From positions 45,938-109,937 of the forward strand of contig JAGYKW010000005.1 in NCBI GenBank assembly GCA_018401275.1: a stretch of 64,000 nucleotides of DNA, written 5' to 3'. Shown one piece after another: positions 1 to 8,071 of the stretch (within the stretch, counting starts at the first letter, position 1; the number at the start of each line of letters is the position of its first letter). Under the pieces are notes generated by a model that did no database searches, was not told where the DNA came from, and saw nothing but the letters and a program-made list of their open reading frames with translations. The translations under genes were made by a program, and so were the position numbers. The DNA comes from Nitriliruptoraceae bacterium (GTDB lineage: Bacteria > Actinomycetota > Nitriliruptoria > Nitriliruptorales > Nitriliruptoraceae).

Positions 1-139
1 GTGCGCGCAGCCGCTCAGCGCCCTCCGGCGTGCGCGTCACACCGCGCAGATCCGGAAGCGCGACGGCGCCCGACGCGACGAGCCCCTGCGCGACCGCACC
101 ACCCAGGTTGCCCGCGCCGACGATCGCGACCACGCTCAT
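1..139 (-). CDS. proC: Pyrroline-5-carboxylate reductase, N-terminal part (runs off the window)
   Basis: Only the first 46 codons are inside the window. They begin with a hydrophobic strand and a Rossmann-type glycine motif (GAGNLGGAVAQGL, residues 8-20), as expected for the NADP-binding start of ProC, which makes the last reduction in proline synthesis. The ATG at 139 overlaps the TGA of the ybjN-like gene in an ATGA junction. The order mshA, ybjN, proC is common near mshA in actinobacteria, which supports the call. Another Rossmann-fold oxidoreductase cannot be excluded because the catalytic domain is outside the window. Confidence 0.72.
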   Translation of the reverse strand, partial: MSVVAIVGAGNLGGAVAQGLVASGAVALPDLRGVTRTPEGAERLRA

Positions 140-642
140 CGGACGTCCGTCACGAACACGGCGGCACCGACCGGGTTGGACGGCAGCCCCTCGCGGGCGC
201 GCCAGCGCTGCTCCGCGTCGACGTAGGACGCGAAGCCGAGCGTGAGCACGCGGTCGAACACGTCGTCGGCCATGGCGAGCACCACACCGAGCAGCTCGTC
301 GAGCGTGGCCTCGTCGAGCGTCACGAGCGGCACACGACCCACGAGCAGCAGGTCGCCCTCGTCGTCGATGGCGAAGTGCACGGGGGCCGGACGCTGGTTG
401 CGGTGCAGCAGCAGCCGGTGGACGGAGTCGTGCTGCTCGTCGGGACGTCCCGCCAGCAGCGAGGACACCTTGAGCGAGCGTTCGTCGACGTGCAGCAGCA
501 CCGGGATCGTGCGCTTGTGCTCGCCGGCGAGCTGCGTGAGGAAGCGGTCCTCACCGACGACGGTGACCGGCAGCCCGGCGTCGACGAGCACGCGTCCGAC
601 GAGTCGTCGCGCCCCGGCCCGCACGTCGTCCGCGGTGCTCAT
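136..642 (-). CDS. YbjN domain-containing protein
   Basis: This 168-residue soluble protein has the compact alternating layout of the YbjN / type III chaperone-like fold, with phrases such as HVDERSLKVSSLLAG and the closing segment NPVGAAVFVTDVR. No enzymatic motif is visible. The family's molecular role is unclear. In actinobacteria it often sits directly after mshA, as here. The ATG at 642 overlaps the mshA stop (ATGA), so translation is probably coupled; the longer open frame upstream lies inside mshA and is not part of the gene. Confidence 0.75.
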   Translation of the reverse strand: MSTADDVRAGARRLVGRVLVDAGLPVTVVGEDRFLTQLAGEHKRTIPVLLHVDERSLKVSSLLAGRPDEQHDSVHRLLLHRNQRPAPVHFAIDDEGDLLLVGRVPLVTLDEATLDELLGVVLAMADDVFDRVLTLGFASYVDAEQRWRAREGLPSNPVGAAVFVTDVR

Positions 643-2018
643 CGGGCGGCCGCCGCAGCGCTGGCCGAGTCGGCGGCCAGTCGGGCCGAGTCGCTGGCCG
701 TGCTGCGCGTCATGCGTGCGTGCTGCACGGCCGCGTACGCGTCGAGCAGCCGGTCGACGGTGTGCTCCCACGACGACGCGGCCGCGTCCTCGAGGCCGGC
801 CGCGCGTGCGGCCGCCATGCGCGCCGGATCGTCGAGCAGCGCGAGCACGGCCGCCGCGTGGTCCGCCGGATCGTGCCCGTCGACGAGCATCCCGCCGTCC
901 CCGACGACGACCTCGAGGCCCGCGACCCGTGCGGCGATGACGGGCGTCCCGCAGGCCTGCGCCTCGAGCGCGATCAGCCCGAACGTCTCGCTGCGTGACG
1001 GGACCAGCACGAGGTCCGCCGCGCGCAGGCGTGCGGCCAGCTCGGCCTGCGGCAGCGCCGGCTCGAACACGACGTGCTCGACGACGCCGAGCTCGCGGGC
1101 GAGCTCGGTGAGCGACGCGACGCTGGTGGCGACGCCGGTGCCACCGGACTCGCCGCCGACGATGCGCAGCCGCACGTCGCTGCGATGACGGCGCACCTCG
1201 GCGAGCGTGCGCACCGCGACGTCGGGGCCCTTGAGCGGCTGCAGCCGGCCGGCGAACAGCAGCTCGATGCCGTCATCGCCGTCGCCGGACATGCCTGGTG
1301 CGTTGGGCGCGTCCGGCGCGTCGAGTGCGTTGGGGCGGAACACGTCGAGGTCGACGCCGGCGGGCACGACCGTGAGCCGCGCGCCCGAGAGGCCGAACGA
1401 GCTGTGGAACAGTCGCGCCTCGCCGCAGGTCAGCACCAGCACCTGGTCGGCGTCGCGGGCGACCTCGGCCTCGGCGACCATGCGCAGCGCGCCCTCGGGT
1501 CGGTCGCCCGGCGCGAGCGTCGCGTTCTTCAGCGCGGCCAGCGTGTGGAACGTCTGCACGAGCGGGACGCCGGTGCGGCGCGCGACACGCCGACCGACCC
1601 AGCCCGACAGCCAGTAGTGCGCATGCAGGACCTCGAGGCCGGGCAGCCGCGGATGCGCGGCGAGCGCGAGCTCGAAGGGGCACAGCAGCGTCGCGAGGTC
1701 CTCCTTCGCGACCGGCTCGGCCGGACCCGCATCGAGGTGGTGCAGCAGCACGCCGGGCGCGATCGTGAGCGTGTCGGGCTGCGACGGGTCGGTGCGACGC
1801 GTGAACACGTCGACCTCGACACCACGCGCGCCCATGCGACGCGCGACCTCACGCACGTACACGTTCAGCCCGCCCCCGTCGCCGGTCCCCGGCTGGTCCA
1901 GCGGCGACGTGTGCACGCTGATCAGTCCGACGCGCGCGATGCGCGGCGGCGCGTCGGTCGCAGGATCGGTCGCGGGCCTGAACACGCCCGTGCTGCGGTG
2001 CGGACGGCCGTCGCTCAT
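639..2018 (-). CDS. mshA: D-inositol-3-phosphate glycosyltransferase (mycothiol synthesis, MshA)
   Basis: This 459-residue GT4-family glycosyltransferase transfers GlcNAc from UDP-GlcNAc to inositol 3-phosphate, the first committed step of mycothiol synthesis. The N-terminal half shows the typical opening (ISVHTSPLDQPGTGDGGGLNVYV, here given only by its start ISVHTSP and GGGLNVYV) and HAHYWLSG. The C-terminal donor domain has FAGRLQPLKGPD, the nucleotide-sugar loop SRSETFGLIALEAQACGTPV (ETFGL, EAQACGTPV) and a basic patch. The ATG at 2018 overlaps the stop of the upstream acyltransferase. A second mycothiol gene (mshD) lies at 6707-7696. The C-terminus is an Ala/Ser-rich tail of low complexity. 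Confidence 0.92.
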   Translation of the reverse strand: MSDGRPHRSTGVFRPATDPATDAPPRIARVGLISVHTSPLDQPGTGDGGGLNVYVREVARRMGARGVEVDVFTRRTDPSQPDTLTIAPGVLLHHLDAGPAEPVAKEDLATLLCPFELALAAHPRLPGLEVLHAHYWLSGWVGRRVARRTGVPLVQTFHTLAALKNATLAPGDRPEGALRMVAEAEVARDADQVLVLTCGEARLFHSSFGLSGARLTVVPAGVDLDVFRPNALDAPDAPNAPGMSGDGDDGIELLFAGRLQPLKGPDVAVRTLAEVRRHRSDVRLRIVGGESGGTGVATSVASLTELARELGVVEHVVFEPALPQAELAARLRAADLVLVPSRSETFGLIALEAQACGTPVIAARVAGLEVVVGDGGMLVDGHDPADHAAAVLALLDDPARMAAARAAGLEDAAASSWEHTVDRLLDAYAAVQHARMTRSTASDSARLAADSASAAAAAR

Positions 2019-3049
2019 CGGCGCGCCAGCGTGAGCGTGCGGATCTCGCGGTCGACCGCACCGAAGCGGTACTTGTACGGCTCGTCGCCGCGCAGCAGGT
2101 CGAACGTCGTGCAGCCCTCGTCGGCCGCGCGTTCGATGAGCTCCCACACGAGCACCATGCCGGGTGCGAGCGCGGCGAGCGTCGGGTCGAACGACGAGTT
2201 GTACAGCCCCCACGTGCGCGCGTCGACGAGCGACACGGTCATCGCGGCGTTCAGCTCGCCGATGTCGAGCCGGTGCACGCGCAGCGTCGCGTCCGCCGCG
2301 TACTCGTCGGCGAGCGCACGGAACCACTGCTGCATCTCCGGGCGGCCGAAGAACGCGGCCTTGTCGTCGCCGCCGGACTGGACCTGCGTGAGGAAGTCCT
2401 CGATGCCCTGCAGCGTGTCGGACGGCGCGTACGTGTGGATCTCGAACGAGCCGGCGTCCCGAGCGAGCTTGCGGGCCTTGCGGGTCAGCTCGTTGCGCAT
2501 CCGTCCGGGCAGGCGCGCGAGGTACGCGCCGAGCCCACCGGTCAGGTCGACCTGCGGACAGACCGCCTCGACGTCGTCGCGCACGACCGTGAGCCCGTGC
2601 CGTGCGGCCGCGTCGGCGAACAGCGCCGACCAGCCCGTGTCCGCCGCGAGCCCCCCGAGCACGATCTCGTCCCAGCCACGGTCACCCGCGAGCGCCGCGA
2701 CGTACGCGTCGGCGACCGCCGCACGGTCCTCGGGTGCAGCGACAGGTCCGAGGTAGTCGGTGACCTCGTCGCCACCGGCGAGCCGCAGCAGCTCGCCGGG
2801 TCCTGAGGGCAGGCGCAGGAGCTCGCGCGTCTCGCACAGCACACCGACGAGCTCACCGTCCGGCTGGCCGTCGCGGCGGAACGTGCGGGTGCGCAGCTCC
2901 CGCTGAGCGCCGAGGACCGACTCCCAGCGGCCCAGCCAGCGGGCGCGCTGGAACACGGTCGCGTCCGGGTCGCGGGCCGCGAGCGCGTCCCACTCGGCGA
3001 CGAGCGCAGCGTCGCCGACTCCGTCGTGGGTGCCGATGAGGATCGTCAT
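2015..3049 (-). CDS. FemAB/CelD-like GNAT acyltransferase
   Basis: This 344-residue protein has the two-lobed GNAT architecture of the CelD/BcsL or FemAB-like group. Recognisable parts are the N-terminal FQRARWLGRWE, the central RNELTRKARKL and the C-terminal acceptor lobe with LDIGELNAAMTVSL, YNSSFDP, PGMVLVWELI and FDLLRGDEPYKYRFG. Proteins of this type acylate cell-surface sugars or peptides; the substrate cannot be read here. It ends in an ATGA overlap with mshA and begins in another with the tail of a vanished upstream gene (see 3046-3130). Confidence 0.8.
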   Translation of the reverse strand: MTILIGTHDGVGDAALVAEWDALAARDPDATVFQRARWLGRWESVLGAQRELRTRTFRRDGQPDGELVGVLCETRELLRLPSGPGELLRLAGGDEVTDYLGPVAAPEDRAAVADAYVAALAGDRGWDEIVLGGLAADTGWSALFADAAARHGLTVVRDDVEAVCPQVDLTGGLGAYLARLPGRMRNELTRKARKLARDAGSFEIHTYAPSDTLQGIEDFLTQVQSGGDDKAAFFGRPEMQQWFRALADEYAADATLRVHRLDIGELNAAMTVSLVDARTWGLYNSSFDPTLAALAPGMVLVWELIERAADEGCTTFDLLRGDEPYKYRFGAVDREIRTLTLARR

Positions 3050-3130
3050 GCGGCGCTGTCCATCCCGACGACGTGCTGGCGGTACCAGGCGAGTGTCGTC
3101 GTGATGCCCGACGGTTCGCGCTCGGAAGGA
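3046..3130 (-). pseudogene. C-terminal remnant of an epimerase/dehydratase-like gene
   Basis: Read on the reverse strand, the last 20 or so codons before a TGA at 3046 spell SGITTTLAWYRQHVVG. This resembles the terminal helix of extended-SDR sugar epimerases or dehydratases (usually G-[IL]-x-x-T-x-x-W-Y-R). The TGA overlaps the ATG of the acyltransferase in the ATGA arrangement typical of this genome's operons, so a complete gene probably once stood here. Upstream of about 3130 the frame carries no recognisable SDR sequence and no Rossmann motif. The identification rests on a short peptide and is tentative. Confidence 0.4.
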
Positions 3131-3199
3131 GTCCTAGGACGGCCGCGGGAGGAGGGCCGTGTCCGTGATGGGTCCACCGAACGAAGGAGAGGCCGCAGG

Positions 3200-4273
3200 C
3201 TAGCGAGCGGGCCGGTCCCTCCGACGGCGCATCGCAGGGTCGTGTCCGGGCGGGTCCTGGTCGTCGCCCACGAGCGCGACGACCTCGATCGCCGGCGCGG
3301 GTGACGCCGCTTCACCGGGCGTCCCGCCGCCCGGACCGCCGAGCACCTGTCCTGCCACCGCCGGACCGGGGACGAACGCGAGCGCCGCACCGGGCGTGAC
3401 CGCATCGACCGCGGTGACCTCGACGACGTCACGGCCCTCACCGGTGCGCCAGCCGGGCTGCAGCTCGGACGCGTCCACACCCGTGATGCGCACGCGTGCG
3501 AGCCTGCGTCGCGGACGGCCGAGCATCCACATGCGCGCGACCGCCTCCTGCCCCGGGTAGCAGCCCTTCGCGAGGTGCACATGCGTCGGGAGCAGGCCGA
3601 GCTCCTCCGGCAGGTGCGGAGGGGTGACCTCGCTGCCCCATGCCGGACGTCCGGCGGCGATGCGCCACGCACGCGACTGCGCCTGATCCGCATCGACCGC
3701 GCCGGCGTCGCGCAGCCGGTCGACGAGTCGCGTGACCTCCGCGTCCGGCCCGGCGAGCGTGAGCACCCCAGTCATGTCGGCAGCGAGGACGGTGTCGCCC
3801 GACGGGGTCGAGCGCGCGGTGCCCGGCTCAGGGACGACGGCGTGCCCGGACCAGGCGCGACGCACGAGCGCAGGATCGACGGCGGCGCGCACGACGCGGT
3901 GGTCGAGCACACGGAAGCGCGCGTCCGCGAGGAACGTGCGGCCGGCGATGATCTCCATGACGACCGCGGTGACGTGCGCGTCCGGCGTGATGAGCCACAC
4001 CCGGTCGGGCAGCACCAGCACGTCGAACATCGCGAGCGGGTTGCCGTTCGCGTCGAGCGTCAGCGCGGCAGTGGCGAGCCCCGGCCGTGCGTCCTTCAGC
4101 GCCTGCGTCGTCATGGCATCGAGATGCGTGAGACGGTCCTCGCCCGTGACCTCGACGACCTGCTCGACCCCTCCGCCAGCTCCTTCGTCGGCACCGTCAT
4201 CGCCTCCGTCGGCACCGGACGACAGGATCAGGTCCGCCGTCGCCCGAGCCGGATCGCGCGACAGGTCGGTCAC
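3200..4273 (-). CDS. ygfZ: YgfZ/GcvT-like folate-binding protein
   Basis: This 357-residue protein belongs to the YgfZ branch of the GcvT fold. The signature KGCYPGQE is present at about two-thirds of the length, after LPTHVHLA; its cysteine is the hallmark of the family. YgfZ proteins bind tetrahydrofolate and assist maturation or repair of iron-sulfur enzymes. GTG at 4273 was chosen because it overlaps the TGA of the DUF4395 gene (GTGA) and the domain starts soon after. The N-terminus has a Gly/Asp-rich insert (about residues 20-35), and the last 30 residues are low complexity. Confidence 0.85.
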   Translation of the reverse strand: MTDLSRDPARATADLILSSGADGGDDGADEGAGGGVEQVVEVTGEDRLTHLDAMTTQALKDARPGLATAALTLDANGNPLAMFDVLVLPDRVWLITPDAHVTAVVMEIIAGRTFLADARFRVLDHRVVRAAVDPALVRRAWSGHAVVPEPGTARSTPSGDTVLAADMTGVLTLAGPDAEVTRLVDRLRDAGAVDADQAQSRAWRIAAGRPAWGSEVTPPHLPEELGLLPTHVHLAKGCYPGQEAVARMWMLGRPRRRLARVRITGVDASELQPGWRTGEGRDVVEVTAVDAVTPGAALAFVPGPAVAGQVLGGPGGGTPGEAASPAPAIEVVALVGDDQDPPGHDPAMRRRRDRPAR

Positions 4274-4776
4274 GGGCGCGTCGGTGACCTGCGGGCCGCG
4301 CCCAGCGGGGCGGGCATCCGCGACACGAGGCCGTAGAGCAGGCAGCCGATGCACACGTTCGTCGATGCGAGCAGCAGCGAGAGCGTGAGGACCACGCCCA
4401 CCGCGATCCATGCGACGGTCGTGGCGCCGAGCGTGAGCGCGACGAGCGCGACGCTCAGCACGGCCAGTCCGCAGGCCTGCGCGAAGCGCGGGCCGGCCTC
4501 GGGTTCGGTCGCCGGCGGCGCACCGAGGTCGAGTCGGCGCTTCACGATGCGGAACAGGTTGCCGTAGACGCTGTGCTTGAGACCGAAGCCGGCGGCGATC
4601 GCGAACATCGTCCACTGCCACACGACGAGCGCCGTGCCGAGCCCTCCCTGGACGACGAGGGCGGTGGCGAGCACCACCGACGTGATGGCGGCGCCGAAGC
4701 GCGGACCACGCACGTCGATCAGCAGTCCGCCGTCCGCGTCGTAGGCGAGACGGTCCGTCCTCGTGCTCTGGGTCAT
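4270..4776 (-). CDS. DUF4395 membrane protein
   Basis: This 168-residue protein has about four hydrophobic segments and the characteristic DUF4395 sequence: FGLKHSVYGNLF near residue 65 and STNVCIGCLLYGLV near the C-terminus, with two cysteines three apart (C-x-x-C, CIGC). DUF4395 proteins often neighbour rhodanese, TusA or thioredoxin genes, suggesting a role in sulfur or thiol transfer at the membrane; this is inference from context. A good ribosome site (AGGAGC) precedes ATG 4776. It is 16 bp downstream of the TusA-like regulator and overlaps ygfZ. Confidence 0.82.
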   Translation of the reverse strand: MTQSTRTDRLAYDADGGLLIDVRGPRFGAAITSVVLATALVVQGGLGTALVVWQWTMFAIAAGFGLKHSVYGNLFRIVKRRLDLGAPPATEPEAGPRFAQACGLAVLSVALVALTLGATTVAWIAVGVVLTLSLLLASTNVCIGCLLYGLVSRMPAPLGAARRSPTRP

Positions 4777-4792
4777 CAGGTGCTCCTTCGGT

Positions 4793-5776
4793 TCAGCGGC
4801 CGGCGGCGCGGCGGATCAGGATGCGCACGGCCGGGCGGCCCTCGTGGTCGCGGACACGGTCGACGGCGGTGATGCGGTGACCGGCGCGGTCGGCCCAGCG
4901 GGCGTACGCGGCCGGTGCACCGTCGGTGGCGGTGAGCACCTCGAGGTGCGCGCCGGGACGCAGCCGGCCGATCGTCTGCATGGCGCGCACGACCCCGCGG
5001 TCGAAGCCGACGCCGCGCGCGTCGACGCTCGCTGCGGGCAGCGGCAGCGCACCGTCCCCCTGCGCGGCGCGAGCGCGCACCGTGATGTCGGTGACCTCGA
5101 CGTCCGCGCCAGCACCGGCGGCGGCGATGGCGCCGCGCACGAAGCCGACCGCGAGCGCGTCGGCGAGGGGCGCATCGACGTCGCCGACCGCACCGAGCTC
5201 GGAGCGGATCCCGTCGATGCCGCTCGAACCGTCACCGTCGGACCGCAGGTGTGCACCGGGGAAGGCGGAGCGCAGCGCCCCGAGCGCGACGAGCAGCGCC
5301 GCCTCGAACGAACGTGACGTGGCCCGACCGCCGGCTGCCGCGACGATGCGGCGCCCCTGGTCCTCGGCGAGCAGCTCCGCTCGGGCGACGTGCTCGCGCA
5401 GTCCGGCGATCAGCTGCAGGGCCGTCTGGAGGCCGAGCACCGCGCCGCTCGGCACCGTGGGTGCGCGGCCACTGGAAGGGACGAGCTGCTCGCGCGCGAC
5501 GTAGACCTTCGCCGGCCGACCACCCGTCGGGTTGTGCCGGCTGCCGGCCGTGGCCAGGCTCGCATCGACGAGCACGTCGAGGTGGGCGCGCGCGACGTTC
5601 GCATGGATCCCGATCCGCTCGCCGATCTCACGCGCCGAGTGCGGACGACCTTCGGTGCGCAGCACGCGGTAGATCGCGGCCCGGGTCGGCACCGCCAGCG
5701 CGCTGCGGACGGCACGCTCATCCGCGTCGCCATCAGGGACGGCGGCGGCGAGGGCCGAGGTCGCGCGCGCGGGCAT
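4793..5776 (-). CDS. HTH regulator fused to a TusA-like domain
   Basis: This 327-residue protein starts with a winged helix-turn-helix (about residues 22-95, with VPTRAAIYRVLR, HSAREIGERIGI and ANVARAHLDVLV) like ArsR-type regulators of this kind. A linker with a possible ligand domain follows. The C-terminus (about 250-325) resembles TusA/SirA: VDARGVGFDRGVVRAM, then LRPGAHLEVLTATD and WADRAGHRI. The TusA catalytic CPxP cysteine is absent; the equivalent stretch reads GFDRG. The domain may therefore sense or bind rather than carry sulfur. It probably controls itself together with DUF4395 and ygfZ, which follow in the same direction. Confidence 0.78.
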   Translation of the reverse strand: MPARATSALAAAVPDGDADERAVRSALAVPTRAAIYRVLRTEGRPHSAREIGERIGIHANVARAHLDVLVDASLATAGSRHNPTGGRPAKVYVAREQLVPSSGRAPTVPSGAVLGLQTALQLIAGLREHVARAELLAEDQGRRIVAAAGGRATSRSFEAALLVALGALRSAFPGAHLRSDGDGSSGIDGIRSELGAVGDVDAPLADALAVGFVRGAIAAAGAGADVEVTDITVRARAAQGDGALPLPAASVDARGVGFDRGVVRAMQTIGRLRPGAHLEVLTATDGAPAAYARWADRAGHRITAVDRVRDHEGRPAVRILIRRAAGR

Positions 5777-5978
5777 GGTGGACTCCGAGGGAAGGACGAC
5801 GGGCGGGCGGGACGACGGACGGCAGATGCGAGAGCGGCGACCCGCAGGATGACGGGGTGGGACCCGGACAGCAGGTCAGACAGTGTAAACCGTGCGAACC
5901 ACGCGTGTGGGACCGGTGGGCTGCGGACAGCACTAGATTCGCCCTGTTGGCGGGACCGCGTGACAGGAGGAGAGGCCG
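5777..5978 (+). promoter_or_regulatory. Divergent control region between the HTH-TusA gene and glnR-like gene
   Basis: About 200 bp separate two divergently transcribed regulators. It contains the only locally AT-richer patch (cagtgtaaaccg near 5880 and ctagattc near 5934), which could hold -10 elements or an operator. A strong ribosome site (aggaggagag) lies at 5966-5975, directly before the GTG at 5979. No confident -35/-10 pair or palindrome was found. Confidence 0.35.
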
Positions 5979-6670
5979 TGCACCTGCTCGTCCTCACCGA
6001 CCGTCCGGGGGGCGGACGCGCGCTGCTGCCGTCGCTCGAGTATCTCGGCCACACCGTGCAGGACGTGGGACTCGATGCGGGACTGATGCAGGGCGTGGGC
6101 GGCTGCGACCTCGTCCTCGTCGACGCGACCGCCGATCTGCGGCGCGCGGCCGCGGCCTGCCAGAGCCTCTCGCTCAACGAGGGTGGACGGCCCGTCTGCC
6201 TCGTCATGGGCGAGGGCGCGCTCGCCGCGCTCAAGCTCTCGTGGGGCTTCGACGACTGGCTGCTGCCCGACGTCTCGCCGGCGGAGCTCGAGACCCGCAT
6301 GCGCCTGATCATCGACCGTTCGACGGTCGAACGCGGACAGCGCTCCGCGAGCGTGGGCGACCTCGTCGTCGACGAGGACAGCTACCAGGTGCGACTGCGC
6401 GGTCGACCGCTCGACCTGACGTTCCGCGAGTTCGAGCTGCTCAAGGCGCTCGCGTCCGCACCCAACCGCGTGTTCACGCGCGACCTGCTGCTGCAGGAGG
6501 TGTGGGGCTACGACTACTTCGGTGGTTCGCGCACCGTCGACGTGCACGTGCGACGGGTGCGTGCGAAGCTCGGTCCGGAGTACGAGTCGATGATCGCGAC
6601 GGTCCGCGGCGTCGGTTACAAGCTCGTCCCACCCGGCCAGCGCGACCACAGCGACGACGCGGGCGACTGA
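5979..6670 (+). CDS. glnR: GlnR-like orphan OmpR-family response regulator
   Basis: This 230-residue regulator has a degenerate receiver (about 1-105) and a winged-helix DNA-binding domain (about 125-225). The DNA-binding half closely follows actinobacterial GlnR: LDLTFREFELLK, NRVFTRDLLLQEVWGYDYFG, TVDVHVRRVRAKLGPE and TVRGVGYKL. The receiver keeps an Asp in LVLVDATADL but lacks a normal acidic pocket, as in GlnR, which acts as an unphosphorylated dimer to control nitrogen assimilation genes. No histidine kinase is adjacent. GTG 5979 was chosen for its strong ribosome site. The gene converges on mshD. Confidence 0.82.
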
Positions 6671-6706
6671 CGACCCGACCGGTCGGCCGGCAGCCGCTCG
6701 AGCCGG

Positions 6707-7696
6707 TCAGCCCGTGAGCGAGACGTCGTCCCAGCGGGGCGTGAAACCGCGCGTCCGGTACAGCGCCAGCGCCGGCGGGTTCTCCGCATCGACCCACAGG
6801 ATCACCTCGTGGATCCCAGCGTCGGCGAGATGTGCAAGACCGGCATCGAGCAGCAGCCCACCCAGCCCCCGGCCCTGCGCCTCGGGTGCGAGCGCAAGGT
6901 TGTAGACCTCACCGACCCCATCACCGCGGCGCTTCATCCAGTGGATGCCGAGCAGTCCGTCCTCGGACTCGAGCATCAGCAGGTCGTCGGCGCGGAACCA
7001 GTCACTCGCACGCAGCGCGGCGAAGTCGGATCCGTGCCAGACGTGCCGTTCGGGGTAGGCGGCGGCCAGCAGCGCGACGACCGCATCGTCGTCGGCCGCG
7101 GCGTCAGGATCGAACGTGCGCAGCCGCAGCCCGTCGGGCACGGTGTCCGCCTCGCCCAGTGCTGCGCCCAATGTCGCATCCAGTGTCGCATCCAGTGTCG
7201 CGCCCAGCACATGGAGACGACGCTGCACGCGGAAGCCCGCATCGGCGGCGGTCGCGAGATCGGCGGCGGTCGCACCGCGCAGCCACGCCTCGACGGGACG
7301 CTCGTCGCACACGTCGGTCGAGCCGGCCCGTGCCGCATGCTCCCGAGCGTCCTCGAGCGCCGCGTGCAGTGCCTGCTGCGCTGCCGGATGCCGACGGTCG
7401 AACGCGAGGTCGACCCGGGCCGCGCAGTCCGCGATGCCGTCGACGTGCACGTCAGGCGCGAGTCGTGTCCCGGCGTAGGCGACGGGGACGTCGTCGACGG
7501 TGACCAGGTGCCCGCCCCACCACCAGTCCTGGTCGCGGACCGGCGGCTCGCCCGCCAGGCGACGCTGCTCGTCCTCGTCGACCGGGGGGACGCCGTCCTC
7601 CACCTCGAGGCGGGCCAGGAAGGCCCGCACCTCGGTCGGGTCGGCAGCACGGACCCGCACGGTCGCCACCTGCACCTCCGGAGCCCGTGGGCCCAT
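6707..7696 (-). CDS. mshD: Mycothiol synthase (tandem GNAT acetyltransferase, MshD)
   Basis: MshD acetylates Cys-GlcN-inositol to finish mycothiol. This roughly 330-residue protein has two GNAT lobes. The C-terminal one is canonical: LLGIHWMKRR, GEVYNLALAPEAQGRGLG (acetyl-CoA loop QGRGLG), VILWVDAENPPALALYRTRGF. The N-terminal lobe is weaker, as usual for MshD. A short 12-bp tandem repeat expands the linker between the lobes (ATLDATLDATL). ATG 7696 is used; a GTG one codon earlier is also possible. The start of the pathway, mshA, lies 5 kb away on the same strand. Confidence 0.85.
   Translation of the reverse strand: MGPRAPEVQVATVRVRAADPTEVRAFLARLEVEDGVPPVDEDEQRRLAGEPPVRDQDWWWGGHLVTVDDVPVAYAGTRLAPDVHVDGIADCAARVDLAFDRRHPAAQQALHAALEDAREHAARAGSTDVCDERPVEAWLRGATAADLATAADAGFRVQRRLHVLGATLDATLDATLGAALGEADTVPDGLRLRTFDPDAAADDDAVVALLAAAYPERHVWHGSDFAALRASDWFRADDLLMLESEDGLLGIHWMKRRGDGVGEVYNLALAPEAQGRGLGGLLLDAGLAHLADAGIHEVILWVDAENPPALALYRTRGFTPRWDDVSLTG
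7157..7207 (+). repeat. 12-bp tandem repeat inside mshD
   Basis: The unit tgtcgcatccag recurs about three times with a degenerate flanking copy. In the protein this gives an Ala-Thr-Leu-Asp tetrapeptide repeat in the linker between the two GNAT domains. The 12-bp period keeps the reading frame. Confidence 0.75.
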
Positions 7697-7793
7697 CACC
7701 AGCGGCCATCACCAGCGGCCGGTTGCCGGGCCTCGGTCGGCGACGCTACCCTTCGGCTTCCGCGGTCCGACGTGGGCATGGGCTTCAGGCCGA

Positions 7794-7866
7794 GGGCCGC
7801 TAGCTCAACTGGCAGAGCATCGGACTTTTAATCCGCTGGTTGCAGGTTCGAGTCCTGCGCGGCCCA
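7794..7866 (+). tRNA. tRNA-Lys (anticodon TTT)
   Basis: A full cloverleaf is visible: acceptor GGGCCGC pairs with GCGGCCC, the anticodon loop is CTTTTAA, and the T arm is GCAGGTTCGAGTCCTGC. The discriminator base is A. No CCA is encoded. It is the first of three tRNA genes in a row. Confidence 0.96.
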
Positions 7867-7900
7867 CCGTACGGCACGGAACGCAGTACAGCACCACCAC

Positions 7901-7975
7901 GGACCTGTGGAGCAGTTTGGAGTGCTCGCCACCCTGTCAAGGTGGAGGTCGCGGGTTCAAATCCCGTCAGGTCCG
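7901..7975 (+). tRNA. tRNA-Asp (anticodon GTC)
   Basis: Acceptor GGACCTG pairs with CAGGTCC. The anticodon stem-loop ACCCTGTCAAGGTGG presents GTC, and the T arm contains GGTTCAAATCC. The discriminator is G, as expected for tRNA-Asp. Confidence 0.96.
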
Positions 7976-7980
7976 CTTGA

Positions 7981-8053
7981 GGTCAGGTAGCTCAGTTGGT
8001 AGAGCACACGACTGAAAATCGTGGTGTCGGCGGTTCGATCCCGCCCCTGACCA
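7981..8053 (+). tRNA. tRNA-Phe (anticodon GAA)
   Basis: Acceptor GGTCAGG pairs with CCTGACC. The anticodon loop CTGAAAA presents GAA, and the T arm is GGCGGTTCGATCCCGCC. The gene lies only 5 bp after tRNA-Asp, so the two are probably co-transcribed. Confidence 0.96.
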
Positions 8054-8071
8054 CCGCAACCGCCGGCATCC

